The notes beneath the pieces were generated by a model. The model saw only the letters and a list, made by a program, of their open reading frames with translations, had not been told where the DNA came from and did not search any database. A program made the position numbers and the translations under genes. A DNA stretch of 64,000 nt from Viridothelium virens (taxonomy: Eukaryota > Ascomycota > Dothideomycetes > Trypetheliales > Trypetheliaceae). Positions 44,104 through 55,941 of the stretch are shown here, one piece after another (within the stretch, counting starts at the first letter, position 1; every line of letters begins with the position of its first letter). The stretch is taken from assembly GCA_010094025.1 (NCBI GenBank), contig ML991823.1:62001-126000 (forward strand). Reading direction: 5' to 3'.

Positions 44104-45161
44104 TCACTCATCAGTGAATATTTCTATAGTTTTTGGGCCAAGCACTCCATTGAAGGGACTTGCTATAGTCTCTCGCGTTCCTCTCGAATACCGAAACCCT
44201 ACCTCATTGACCCACTCGTTTAGAGAAGCGGTTGGCTTGCTTTCACCGGAGATTGTTAACACGGGCGAAATAATCGGCTCCGTCAAGCGATAGATCTTGA
44301 GCTTCACAAAAAGCCGTCAGGAAAATATTATCTCCTAAGAATAGTCTGCCGGCTTCTACAAATCGGCCAAGATGATCAATAGTTTGGTTTTTTTTTTTTT
44401 TTTTTTTGGGAAGATTTTTCGAAAATGTCGCGGTGAAGCATAGGGGATCTTCATGAGACCGACAAGGCTATAAGGATTTTCACGTACCGAAAAAAACCAA
44501 TGGGGCTGCGATTGTACCAATGATTCATTAGAGGTCTCGGACAGTCTTGAAAGAATGAAGAGAAGTACTTGGAAGACCCATTATATCGCTCGACGGCAGC
44601 TTATAACATATCCATACCACAACCGAAGAAGTAGACGTTTGGAATGCTCACCATGATCGTTCCCTTCCACCTGATTTGGCAAGAAGAGCCTCGAAATCCG
44701 ATATATGATACCAGAATTCCTTGTGACACGCTTCTGCCGCATCATAACAGCGTATCCAGTTTCAAGCGAACGGACTCACCTTGATGTGTCGGTTTGATGT
44801 CTTCGACTGGATATCGCCGTAGTATACCTCAAGCGCCTGCGTGAGCGGTGGTATTAGAATCAAAACCCCCTGTTACAAAAGTTTCTGATAATCTAGCCCG
44901 TCTATGATCTGAAACATTCAATCAAGTTATCGTTCTTCCCAAGAGTAGAGATTTCCGGCTGAGCAAAAGAAATGAACCAAATGAAGAGGCATATGTCGGG
45001 ACACGACAAGCAGAATAACATAGAGATGTGACTGAGAAAATAAGCTGAGGGATACAATTCTTCCACATGATGTATCCTCGTGCAGCGAACAGAGTAGCTT
45101 GATTATATAATACAACTTTGGAGAATAGAGACCATTCATTATAGTCCACAGCGGTGCTCAT
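44104..45161 (-). other. candidate spliced orphan gene Z, ends unresolved
   Basis: Exon-like blocks join in consistent phase: one ending at 44780 (EVYYGDIQSKTSNRHIK), then 44733-44652, then 44599-44488 (AVERYNGSSKYFSSFFQDCP), with introns of 46 and 52 nt and good GTGAGT/GTGAGC donors. Further open text lies near 44370-44230 (HLGRFVEAGRLFLGDNIF) and 44307-44104. At the upstream end an ATG at 45161 overlaps the stop of the carrier gene. I could not find a junction linking the last blocks or the first, so this may be a living gene with more exons or a decaying one. A 20-nt homopolymer (44388-44407) lies inside it. No family recognised. Confidence 0.35.
44388..44407. repeat. 20-nt T homopolymer
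   Basis: An uninterrupted run of twenty T on the plus strand inside candidate gene Z. It may be a slippage-prone tract or the scar of a retroposed poly(A) tail; no flanking duplication was identified. Confidence 0.8.
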
Positions 45162-46246
45162 GCGAGCGCACGCATAACACCTTCAAATGCGACAAGCGCC
45201 ATTGCATTCGCTGGGAAGGCTCTAAGGAAGCAAGGAAGGAAGCCCCTCCAAAACCCTCTCCACCCACCTTCCCTCAAGATTGCTTTAGCTGCATCTACCC
45301 AACGTGGAAATTTGCGATCAGGTCCAAGACTGTCAGTCATAATGCGTTGCTTCACCACATCAGAAGGATACGAAGTGATCCAAAAGACTTGGGCGGAGAG
45401 GCCGCCAGCCCAGAAGTTGATCGCTGGAGTGGAGAGTGAAGTGTGGTTTGTAAGTATGCCCGTGAAGATATCATACGTTCCCCACCAGAAGAAGAAGAAG
45501 GACCTAAAAAGAAGGGTAGCGCCGAGGCCGCGATAAAGGCCGGAAATGCCATAGCCGCGCAGCTACAGCAGGCCGTTAGTCGATAGCTCGGAGTCTGCCG
45601 CTCATTGAGACGTACCAGCTTTGTAGTACAATCAATTGGCCCGCTGTACAAGCGCTTTTTCTTCTCGGGCTGATACTGGACTTGCAACCGCGCTTTTACA
45701 TGCTCGACCGGTGCGGCTATGAAACTGACGGTGCAACCAGCCATTACACCAGCAGCGGCATGTCCAATGGGAGGAAGCTTCCCAGTTTCTATCATGCCAG
45801 AAACCTCCGACCGTTTTGGATTGAAGACATTATCGTTCAGCAACCTCCGGTAAAACGTCAACGAGCCCATCAAGACCGAATCCATGACCATCCATCCTAC
45901 CAACGGAGGAGTGGCGCCTTTGTACAGAGCTCTCACGCCTTCTTGACGAACGGTCTGGAGCAGACAATCAAGTGGACCTCTGAATTGGGATGTTGCTGAT
46001 GTCTGCAGACGAACTTTGATGGTGTCGAAGGGATGCCCAACTACATGATATTTGGCATCAGACAGCTCGCATATTTGGGACTCGGAGCAACGTACCAGCT
46101 AACTTGGCCGTACCAGAGAAGACCCCAGCAACAAAGCCCTTGTAGTTAGCAGGGCTCTGCTGAGCCTTTGCAGGGAGTTCGGCGGCATCCTGGTTCCTTT
46201 GTTTGGCGACAGAGTCTGCTACAGTGGTCTCTGCTGTCGCCGACAT
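45158..46246 (-). CDS. mitochondrial carrier family protein (carnitine/acylcarnitine-like branch)
   Basis: Exons 46246-46096, 46040-45616 and 45562-45158 (introns of 55 and 53 nt) encode 326 residues. The three carrier repeats are visible: VGHPFDTIKVRLQ after the first intron, APVEHVKARLQVQY (the first Pro signature residue is changed to the APVEH form) and SYPSDVVKQRIM, each followed by a GPLDC or W.GF.RG matrix-helix motif. Six membrane helices are expected and the protein should sit in the inner mitochondrial membrane. Substrate is uncertain; the pattern is nearest to the carnitine/acylcarnitine and SLC25A45/47/48 group. The N-terminal 35 residues are a polar extension. The TGA stop (45160-45158) overlaps an ATG (45161-45159) that opens a 79-codon ORF. 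Confidence 0.88.
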
Positions 46247-46737
46247 CACCTCCCGATGGCAAATATGGGGGGCCGTTGGAGTTTTCTTAAAGCTTTCATT
46301 CCGCTCAAGAAGACAGATGATGGCTGGAGGTAGGAAGGAGAGATATCTCAAGTTTGGAGATGGAAGTATTCACTGGACGACGGGGCCACACTCAATACTC
46401 TAACCCTTGGACTGGGATTTTACTCTAGTAGATCATCCTCCGGGCTGGACCCTGCATAATGCGGGTGATGACGTCGCTCACAGTCGGGCTCGATCGTTGC
46501 TAGCACAGCTGCACGAATACCACTCATTCGCCCACCTTCTTGTGTTATGCAACACGACTGCAGAGATCGGATCCTGAATAGAAGTTACTTTTTGAAGAGT
46601 CCATGGCTGCTTGGTGTCGCCATTGCTCCAACATGTAGTCAAATCTTCAGGCGTTCGGTGGCTTCTTTAAAACCTCCTCACTAAACCTTATCTTCATTAA
46701 TCCTATTTTCACATTATCCAGAGCTGGCTCATCAGAA
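46247..46737. other. divergent promoter region
   Basis: Spacer between the starts of the mitochondrial carrier (minus) and the GT8 gene (plus). No supported ORF or repeat. Confidence 0.5.
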
Positions 46738-47817
46738 ATGGCAGAACCGCGACTCAATGGTGCAGTTTCGCAAGTCAATCCCGAACAGACTCGGGTCGTC
46801 GACTCCAAGAAAGGTAGCTGTACTGATCTGAACCTGAGCTACACTACCATTTCTGATCCTTTAATCTAAACAGTCTGGGCGACTTTGATCACGAATACAA
46901 AATATTTGACCGGTCTGCTCTGCCTGGATTACTCTTTGAAACGTACCGAGTCTGCCTATCCGCTTGTGGCTCTCTACACAGACAGCTTTCCTCCGGAAGG
47001 CCATAGAGCTCTCGACGATCGCGGTATCCCTAAAAAGCGCGTTAACTTTCTGCAGCCTTCTGAGGATCGAGACCTTAGCGGCGATCCTAGATTTCATGCG
47101 ACATGGAGCAAGCTGACTCTCTTTTCACTTGTTGAGTATGAGAGAGTTGTACTGTTGGATAGCGACATGGTAGTGCGCGGAAATATGGACGAGCTTATGG
47201 ACCTTGAGCTAGATCCAGTAGAGATGGGAGGCAAGGGAAACAGAGTGTTTGCTGCCAGTCATGCTTGTGCCTGTAACCCATTCAACCGACCACATTATCC
47301 GAAGACATGGTGAGCCACCACGATGTTCCCACAGATACAAGCGACTCACCATGAAAGTAGGGTTCCCGAAAATTGTGCATTCACCGCCCAGCACAACGAT
47401 CCCGAGACCGCCCAGCGCATCGGGGCCCCTTGCACAGCAGGGGTAGGTATGCTCAATTCTGGTCTCATCGTTGCGATTCCCTCAGCTGCAATCTACACTG
47501 CTTGTCTGAAGCAACTCGAATCCCCGGCTACTGAAGAGTATAAGTTTCCAGATCAAGCATTGCTATCAGACGTCTATAATGGGCGTTGGGTTGCATTGCC
47601 GTATATCTACAATGCATTGAAAACCTTGAGGATGCCAGGAGTACATGACAAGATTTGGAGGGACGATAGTGTGAAAGTCGTCCATTACATCCTAGACCCC
47701 AAGCCATGGAACGAACAGAAAGGCCAAGAAAGCGACATCACGAACAAGTGGTGGTGGGATGTTAATGAGCCGAGATTGCAGGATGAGCAAAAGAAAGATA
47801 TTCACGATGGTTGGTAA
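46738..47817 (+). CDS. glycosyltransferase family 8 (glycogenin/galactinol-synthase-like)
   Basis: Exons 46738-46813, 46874-47309 and 47361-47817 (introns of 60 and 51 nt) encode 322 residues. After a polar 25-residue head, VWATLITNTKYLTGLLCLDYSL begins the GT-A fold. The metal-binding DxD motif is LLDSDMVVRGNMDEL, followed by AGVGMLNSGLIVAIPS, FPDQALLSDVY and VKVVHYILDPKPW with the second metal-ligand histidine. Such enzymes transfer a sugar from UDP-glucose or UDP-galactose; fungal paralogues of this size are mostly uncharacterised. There is no signal peptide or membrane helix, so a cytosolic or peripheral role is likely. Glycogenin itself is longer and has a C-terminal glycogen-synthase-binding tail that is missing here. 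Confidence 0.9.
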
Positions 47818-48272
47818 AGTTAATCATCTGGTTTGACCTGATCACCAAATTTATATGACCAATTCACGGGAAGCTTTACTTTCGCAATTGGAAATTTTCG
47901 GAGACATGAATAAGATGATTTATAGACAGATAATGTATAACCCGTCGGAGTAGGAATGCTTAGTGTTCTCTAATTCGAATGGAGGTATATCGAACGAAGC
48001 TGCTGGAACCCACTGGCCATTCGATTTTCTCCGCCTCATTACCCTGTTATTTGAGATTTACCATCTTCCCTGACATTTTCGCCTATTATCGAAGCACCTC
48101 ATCCATGAACCACATATTCTCATATCCAATCATGCTGGGCCTTGTATTTCAAGAGAATATAGAGCTCTGAGCAGTCTTTGTTCGGAGATTGAAAGAACGG
48201 GAGGCTGTAATTTTTCCCACTCCGTTCCCCCTAACGCCTCTCCCCCGCTTGAAGGCCATCTCTCCATTATCA
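47818..48272. other. convergent spacer
   Basis: Between the ends of the GT8 gene and the gamma-glutamyltranspeptidase. Nothing supported. Confidence 0.5.
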
Positions 48273-50274
48273 TTATACCGGCACCGCAGCGCCATCACCT
48301 CTTAGATCACTCCCTGCGCTCCAAATCATCTTCCCGTCCTCTACATGATGTCTGATGATTTGACCCCTGCCAAATAACCCCCTCCCAAAACCACTTACGA
48401 TCTCCACCTGATGTCCCAGATTTCTCAATTCCTGAGCCACTTTCTCTCTAATTCCCTCCTCCAGATACACCGTCTTGTCGAACACCTGTCCATCCGCCGT
48501 ATTGTCAGGCATCCCAGCTCCAATACAAATCCGAGGCGCATCTAACGCCGCTTGAGGCGTCAATTTGAAGACGAGCTGATTAAGCAAAACCTGCACGTGG
48601 CCCTGAGGCTGCATAAAGCCACCCATCACTCCAAAACTCGAATGTAGACTCCCATCGCTCGGATTGGTTGCCATGGCAGGAATGATAGTATGATACGGAC
48701 GCTTGTTCGGTGCGAAGATGTTAGGATGCTCCGAGGGTTGGAGCACGAAATTGGCGCCTCGGTTCTGTAGTGTGAAACCACAGCCACGCGGGATGATAGC
48801 CGTACCAAACCCGGCGTAGTTGGAGTTGATGAAGGAGATGGCGTTCCCCTCCGCGTCGCTACAGGTGAAGTAGACAGTGTCACTGTGATTGTGCGCTGGC
48901 GAACCGTGGTCCGGAATCGGGGAAGCACGGGAGGCGTCAAAGAGCTGGGCGCGAGATGCGAGATAGGGACGTGATATGAGCTTTGCAATAGGGACTTTAG
49001 AAACGTTAGGGTCAGCCACCCACCAGTTGGAATCGGCGAAGGCGATGCGAAGGGTTTCGATTACGGCATGGAGATACCTGCACATCAGAGTAAGGAATTC
49101 GGACGCGTGAGGTAAAAATCAAGGACACACACTCTGCGCAGTTATGATCCCTTTCGATGAATCTTCGAATCTTACCCGCTCTTTCAAGCTCTTCCAACAT
49201 GCCAAGCGCCATTAAGGCGACGATGCCTTGTCCATTAGGCGGATGTTCCCAGACTTCGATACCCTCCTCCGAGTGATCGTGCAAATTTTGGGCCTGTAAC
49301 TTGCCGACTCCCTGGCCGGTGAATTTTAGGGAGATCGCGTCAACCTCCTCACTTCCCATGTTCATGTGCTGCTTTAAGTCTTCGTGAGTGAGGCGGCCTC
49401 CAAGATCTTGAACCACTTTGACTAGGGCGTCTGCGACAGCGCCCTCGTAGTAACCTTTTTTCCCGTTCTGTGCCAGCAGTCGAAAGGTATTGGCAAGCGT
49501 GGGATTTTGCATGATTTCTCCGGATCTGGGAGCACGACATCCGTCTTTTGCCTTTGAATCCTTCTTTAGCATTTCTGCGAAATTCGGGGAGGCATTACGC
49601 AAAGACTGCTCGCTCCGCTTCCACTAGACACGAATGACCCGTCAATTTCTTGCTCAGACAAATGACTATGCTTTGATTACATACGTAATATGCAGATAAT
49701 TCAGAAACCGGGAAACCCTCTTCGCCTAACTCAATTGCAGGCGCGAGTATCTGCTCCATTGATAGCTTGCCACTGCCAAATTTCTGCACAGTATCCACCC
49801 ATCCTGCTGGTGCACCTGGAATTGTTGCAGCATGGACACTGAGCATCGGGATCTGGCCCGCTTCTCCATCTTTGAACCCCAAGTCATTCCGTATGCTTTC
49901 AAGGGTAATTTTTCCGCCAGAGCGACCAGAGCCATTCAGGGCATGGACTTTTTTGGTTTTTGCATTGTAGAAGAGACAGAACATATCACCGCCAATGCCT
50001 GTTGAACTTGGTTCGGTCATATTCAGACCAGCGGCAGTCGCAACGGCGGCATCCTACGACATCCACGTCAGATGCACCTGTTCATATATGACTCGATGTC
50101 AGAACTTACGGCGCAGTTGCCCCCTTCCCTCAAAATTCTCAATCCACATGCTGTAGCTAGTGGCTGAGTGCTGGAGACGATTCCTTTCGTACTGTGAATG
50201 ACACTCCGGCGGCTTGCAAAGGCAGCGAACTCGGGATAAGATGCAGGGTATATCGCTCCTGGGGTAAGAGGCAT
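48273..50274 (-). CDS. gamma-glutamyltranspeptidase family protein
   Basis: Four exons (50274-50110, 50053-49685, 49623-49133, 49077-48273; introns of 56, 61 and 55 nt) encode 609 residues. The Ntn-hydrolase fold shows [26 protein letters not shown], then [16 protein letters not shown], the large-subunit text, and the autoprocessing/catalytic Thr at about 409 in [28 protein letters not shown] and [15 protein letters not shown] follow. Family members cleave gamma-glutamyl bonds, for example of glutathione. Unlike classical secreted or vacuolar fungal GGT there is no signal peptide or N-terminal anchor, and the sequence has the flavour of the bacterial-like GGT branch, so a cytosolic gamma-glutamyl hydrolase or acylase is plausible. 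Confidence 0.92.
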
Positions 50275-50784
50275 GTTCTCCTAGACTTTGTCTGACGGTA
50301 AGAAGACGATTGCACTAGGCGTGAGAAGGGGATTGAAGGATGGGTACAAGAGACGGGATCCAGAAGAAGATTTGAGCGGCAACGAAAGATAGAAGGAGGA
50401 AGAGAGCGTATTGCGGAAGCAGAGCGGCGGTTGATTTAGTCACTAGACAGACCTTCAAGACTCTAAAGCTAGTGGTATAGACCCGAATACTCGGCAGGGC
50501 AGTTTTTCTTGACATCACCCCGCTATCAGTCCATGTGGGGTGGGAGTCCCATCGAGACACCTGCTCATTTCGTCATGGTGCAGAACGGAATGGTGGTAGT
50601 TGAACCAGTCGTCATTCCCAATGCAATCATCAGAGGAGTATCCTAGTGAGCTGATGTTCGCCTTGTATCCAAGTGCGTTGGCAGATGGCTGAGGAAGGTT
50701 TGACGAAGAAGTGTACCCCGGAAAAATTCCGATTCCGAACATTTGCGGTGCAAGGGACGCAATCTACATTTCAGCCTCAAAGTC
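50275..50784. other. divergent promoter region
   Basis: Spacer between the starts of the gamma-glutamyltranspeptidase and the mitochondrial release factor. No supported feature. Confidence 0.5.
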
Positions 50785-52170
50785 ATGATTGTTCGAGCTT
50801 GGGTTTGTCGACATTGCCTTCATAAATTCTTCAGACAATCTAGAGCATGTCAAGCGCGATGTCCATATACTAGTTCGTTCTCCACCCACTACTCCATGAG
50901 GGCAAGAATGCACAGGCTGACCGTCTGATGCAGCTGCTGCCAGCGAACATTTATCTCCCGCACTCCTTTCGAAAGCACGCGCACTTGCCGCCGAGCATGA
51001 AAACGTATCAAAGCAGCTTGGCGAAGGGTTTAGCATCAACTTGGCAAAGAAATTGGGGCAATTGAGCGCCACGGTTTATGCCCTGCGAGAATGGGACCAG
51101 CTTAAAGAGGTATATCACAATATTTCTGGTATTTGGGGCAGATCATCACTGAATTACTGCAGTCTCATAGAGAGCTGGACGACCTTCTGCGAGACCCTGC
51201 AGCAGACTCAGAGCTCCGCGCGCTTGCTGCTGAAGACCTGCAACACTCCACCGATCAGTTAGCACGAGCATCCCAATCCCTAACTGCCAGTCTCGTCCCG
51301 CAACATCCTTTCGCACACCTACCATGCCTTATCGAAATTCGGCCGGGTGCTGGTGGATCAGAAGCTGCCTTGTTTGCGGCAGATCTTCTCCGTATGTATC
51401 GAGCATACTGCGCGCGCAACCGACTGCGCTGCTCGCTCATCAAATACGAAGACGCGGAAGGCGCAGCTGACCCAATTGGCTCAGACTTGCCATTGGCAGA
51501 AGCTATATTAGAAGTCGAATCTGAAGGCGCTTACGATATGCTGAGATGTGAAGCGGGTGTGCACCGTGTGCAAAGGGTCCCGGCCACAGAGAGCAAAGGA
51601 AGGACGCATACGAGTGCGGCTTCGGTCTTAGTCCTACCGTCGTTTCCCGGTGCCGATGAGAAACAGGGAGAGGCGGGTGACATTAATGATTCGTCAAATG
51701 ACTACTACATCGATCCCAAGGAGGTTCGGACGGAAGTGATGAAAGCCAGAGGATCTGGCGGCCAACATGTCAACACGACAGACTCCGCTATTAGACTTAC
51801 ACACTTACCTACCAAAACTGTCGTTTCAATTCAGGATCAACGATCGCAGTCCAGGAATAGAGATAAAGCATGGAAATTACTACGTTCCCGCCTAGCGCAA
51901 TCGAGACGGGAAGCGCGAGAAGAAGAGATGCTCCAAATGAGAAGGAGTGTTGTAGGCGTCGCGAAAGTGGGAAGAGGGGATAAAATAAGGACATACAATT
52001 GGAGCCAACAGCGAGTTACTGATCACCGGAGCGGCTTTTCTGTCCACGATTTGAACGACGTGATAGGAGGCGGAGATACCCTGGCGAAGGTTATGGAAAG
52101 CGTTAGGAATTGGTCGTTGGAGCAAGAAGTCAAAGCTTTGATAGTTGGCGAAGATAGAATTGAGTCCTAA
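50785..52170 (+). CDS. mrf1: mitochondrial peptide chain release factor 1
   Basis: Exons 50785-50872, 50934-51109 and 51163-52170 (introns of 61 and 53 nt) encode 423 residues. The N-terminus MIVRAWVCRHCLHKFFRQSR is basic and free of acidic residues, as expected for a mitochondrial presequence. The PCRF domain includes IEIRPGAGGSEAALFAADL and the stretch CEAGVHRVQRVPATESKGR; the catalytic GGQ loop is ARGSGGQHVNTTDSAIR (GGQ at about 287-289), and DKIRTYNWSQQRVTDHRSG follows. It terminates translation at mitochondrial UAA/UAG codons by peptidyl-tRNA hydrolysis. The first donor, GTTCGT, is unusual but the same form occurs in pmi40, and phase fixes it. Confidence 0.92.
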
Positions 52171-52378
52171 AGTCATTCTATCTCCACGTATTACTATTAG
52201 GACTCGACTTGCTGTCTCCCTGTTGTACGCCCGATCAGTATCTCTATCCGTCCTGCTCCCTACGGAGCAAGATACCCCGCGATACCACCTCAAATTTCCC
52301 CCCACCGAATTTATTTCTTCCCCCAAAAGTAAGTACTCGCAACACATTTCATACTCTGAACTCGTGCACTCATTGACC

Positions 52379-53667
52379 ATGGCAGATCCATCCAGGTGCC
52401 TTCCATTGACCAGAGCATCTGTACAAGAAGCCCACAAACAAATAAAGCCCTTCGTTCATCTTACACCTGTGACAACATGCACTGCTCTGTCCCACCTGGC
52501 ATCTACGCCTCAATCTCCTGCCGTGCTAGTAGACACTCCGTATGAAGGCCAACGGCCTGCAAGGCCGAAAGTCAATCTCTTCTTCAAATGTGAAAACTAC
52601 CAGAAAATCGGCGCTTTCAAAGCACGGGGCGCGAACCATGCGTTAAGCCGCCTCACCCATGAAGAGCTCAAACGAGGGGTAATCACACATAGCTCCGGTA
52701 GGAGGGAGTACCTTTCAAATACGAGGAAAGTTAGCTGACTCCATGACATGCAGGGAATCATGCTCAGGCCCTCGCCCTCGCTGCCTCCATCCGCAATGTC
52801 AAAGCCCATATTATCATGCCCACTATTTCGACCCCTTCCAAAATTGCTGCCACGCAAGGATACGGCGCAAACGTTGTCTTTAGTGGCTCGACGTCCGAAG
52901 AGCGAGAGAAGGTAGTGGCAGAGGTGCAGGAGCAGACGGGTGCGATCCTGGTGCCACCGTACGATCATCCAGACATCATTCTTGGTCAGGGCACTATGGG
53001 CTTGGAGTTTGAGGCGCAGGTCGAGGAGATGACGAAAGCAATGCAAAAGGACCTGGGGAATACCGCTCTGAATGGTACTATCTACAGTGCAGCGGGAAAG
53101 AAGAACAACGGACTTGATGCAGTGATTACGCCTTGCGGAGGTGGGGGTATGCTGTCCGGTGTTGCTACCGCACTACACGGCACAGGCATCTATGTTTTCG
53201 GTGCGGAACCAAACGACAACGGCACGGACGACTGTGTCCGCGGTCTTCGTGCTGGCGAGCGTGTCACCAGTGTCAAGACTTTAACAATTGCCGACGGTCT
53301 GCGTACTCCAGTAGGTGTAATACCCTGGACGGTCATCTCTGATCCGTCCAAGGTCCGGGCGGTGTACGGAGTCAGTGAGGAGCAGATCAAATCGGCCATG
53401 AAGTTGGTAATGGAGCGCATGAAAGTATTCATAGAGCCCTCTGCGGCAGTAGGCTTAGCTACGGTCCTCTACAATGAAGACTTTAGGCATCTTGTGGAGA
53501 AGGAAGCCGGTGAAAAGGGATGGAATGTTGGGATTGTGCTGAGTGGAGGAAACACGACTTTGGAGGCGATCAGCAAACTATTCGAGGTGAACGAGCAGAC
53601 GGGTCAGAGGGAGGAAGGAGTTTTGGGGGCGAAGGGTGAGCAGGTTGCAGAGAATGTGGCGGGATAG
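52379..53667 (+). CDS. PLP-dependent serine/threonine dehydratase or serine racemase
   Basis: Exons 52379-52697 and 52754-53667 (56-nt GTAGGA..GCAG intron in a Gly codon) encode 410 residues. This is a fold-type II PLP enzyme: Lys81 in IGAFKARGANHA forms the Schiff base, SSGNHAQALA binds the carboxylate, the PLP phosphate loop is TPCGGGGMLSG, and the closing SGGNTT contacts the pyridine nitrogen. The family includes L-serine/L-threonine dehydratase, serine racemase and threo-3-hydroxyaspartate dehydratase; sequence alone does not separate them. There is no ACT regulatory domain, unlike biosynthetic threonine deaminase, so a catabolic or racemase role is more likely. An insertion at about 52-64 (DTPYEGQRPARPK) lengthens the first domain. 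Confidence 0.93.
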
Positions 53668-54491
53668 TTCGATGTGATCTTGACTACCCAAGAGGATGTA
53701 GAAAGCCGATGGCACCACATGAGCGCCAAGATTTCCCCGTCTTAATGTATCGATTGTTAGCTAGTAAGGTACTGTATTGTCAAACACCTAAGGGGACTAA
53801 CACCATCAATGCCCTGATCAAGCTTGATTTCCTATCTCCAATCCAATGCCCGACACGCCAGCATGCCAGTCAAAGCCAAGCTGTTGATGGGTAGAGGATG
53901 CGAAAACCACCCCTCCCACTTTAGGTTAAGGTAAGGCAAGGACCGACATCAAATGAGGTCAAGCGTTCGGAGCTTTCCATCCTTTCCAACTCCTCACCCC
54001 ACCTCCCCACGGAGTACTTGGTACAATCATCTCAATGGTGCAGCCAAACCCTGCCGGTGGTTTGGTACGGTACAGACTGCAATCAGAAGCTCGTTACTAT
54101 ACGTGGTCTTCCGACACCCACCGATGTCTCCTCACTCTTAGTTTTACTAGCTCGAACCCAGCGGTAGGCAGATTGGGTGAAATGGTATCCAGTGACTCAC
54201 GAGTGGCGCTCGACGCTGTCCTCCAATATCTTACAAATCCTACATCGAGCTCCCACTGCTCATAAGTCTGGGTACTTGCTCTTTGGCTCATGAAGAAGAC
54301 AAGTACCAAACACTTGTCCAAGCAATTGACTGTGTTTATCTTGGAGTATTTTCACCCCTGCCAATCTCCAGTACGAACCTTACCGGCAATCATTTTGTAA
54401 ACGTCTCACAATTTGCCTCTTTCACAGATCTTTAAACTTGCCCTACAAAAATTTCCAAAGTTCCTTACGCAGCAGTGTCAAGAAGAGCAAT
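53668..54491. other. intergenic spacer, epoxide hydrolase promoter
   Basis: Spacer between two plus-strand genes. No ORF with coding character, no repeat or RNA gene recognised. Confidence 0.5.
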
Positions 54492-55828
54492 ATGGCTGGC
54501 GGTGCAGACCCGGAGCCCTTCAAGATATCAGTGCCGGAGGAAGCAATCGAGCAACTAAAGCAACGGCTATCCCTTACCAAATTCCCATCTCAACTCGAAT
54601 CAGCACGGATGTGGGATTTTGGCCCTCCCGTGTCCGAGCTAAAGAGATTGGCGACGTATTGGAAAGACGAATTCGATTGGAGGAAAGCCGAAGCGGCCTT
54701 GAATGAGCTCCCACAATTCAAGACTACCATAGACATTGCAGAATTTGGTGATGTGGAGATTCACTGTCAGGTCGCAAATTCAGCTAAATTCGACTTGTAT
54801 CTAATGCCATGCAGTCGTGCATCAGCGCAGCTCCAATAAAGACGCGATTCCGTTACTTTTCTCACATGGCTGTAAGTGCATGAAACGAAGACAGGGTTTG
54901 AATGACATATCGCTAATTTCGATGAGGGCCCGGCTCTTTCATTGAGGTATCAAAACTGCTGCCTCTTCTGAGGGGCGGCGACGAGAGGCCTGCATTTCAC
55001 GTGGTGGCTCCATCTTTACCCAATTTCGGTTTCTCTAGCGGCATCAATCGCAAAGGGTTCTCTCTGGACAAGTATGCCGAGACTCTCAACAAGCTTATGC
55101 TGAAGCTCGGTTACGAAAAGTATATCACCCAAGGAGGAGATTGGGGCTTTTGGGTTACACGTGCTATAGGCCGGCAGTATCCTCAAAGCTGTATGGCTTC
55201 GCACATCAACATGGTCCTGGCCAAACCACCGGAGCTTGCAAAGAATCCTCTCCTTGCTATCCAACACGCTGTCTTGCCGTACAGCCAACGAGAGAAGGAT
55301 GGTCTCGAACGGTCAGAGTGGTTCTGGAAGGAAGGATACGGGTATAATCTTCTGCAGAGCACCAAACCACAGACCATAGGCTTTGCTCTTGCTGACAGCC
55401 CTGTTGCATTGCTTGCCTGGATCTATGAGAAGCTGCATGACTGGACAGACAATTATCCATGGACAGATGACGAAATTCTGACTTGGATTTCTATCTATTG
55501 GTTCTCCACAGCAGGACCCGAAGCTAGTGTCCGCATCTATTACGAAGCCAGCCACCCTGAATCGCCATCGACGGCGACGACGTGGGACCGGCTTCGAAGT
55601 TGGATCCCTCACGTCAAGGTAGGAATGGCGCATTTCCCGCGAGAAATCAGTGTCGTACCAAAGACATGGGCCGCAACTCTAGGTCCCGTGGTCTATCATA
55701 GTGAACATGAGCGAGGAGGACATTTTGCAGCCTGGGAGAGGCCAGATGTGATTGCTTCAGACCTGCATAAGATGTTTGGCAAGGGCGGACCATGTTACGG
55801 GGTTGTGACGGGAAGAGCAGGTTACTGA
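54492..55828 (+). CDS. epoxide hydrolase, microsomal type (EHN domain)
   Basis: Exons 54492-54765, 54815-54871 and 54927-55828 (introns of 49 and 55 nt) encode 410 residues. The EHN domain opens [23 protein letters not shown] with [19 protein letters not shown]. The oxyanion motif FSHGWPGSF is split over two junctions. The nucleophile is D182 in [15 protein letters not shown] and the base H376 in [28 protein letters not shown] carries the lid Tyr region. The enzyme adds water to epoxides. There is no N-terminal membrane anchor, unlike mammalian mEH, so it is probably soluble, as in other fungal members. The first donor is GTCAGG, chosen because it alone restores IHFVHQRSS. The gene is convergent with the vacuolar transporter, stops 114 bp apart. 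Confidence 0.93.
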
Positions 55829-55941
55829 TGAGGCCGGGGTTTCTGGTTGAGAGCCATGTCGTAGAGGCTGTCCTACTGAAAAAGTGGTCCAATTAAATTA
55901 ATTCGTGCACACACATGGGTGCTATGTATGCTCGCTAATTG

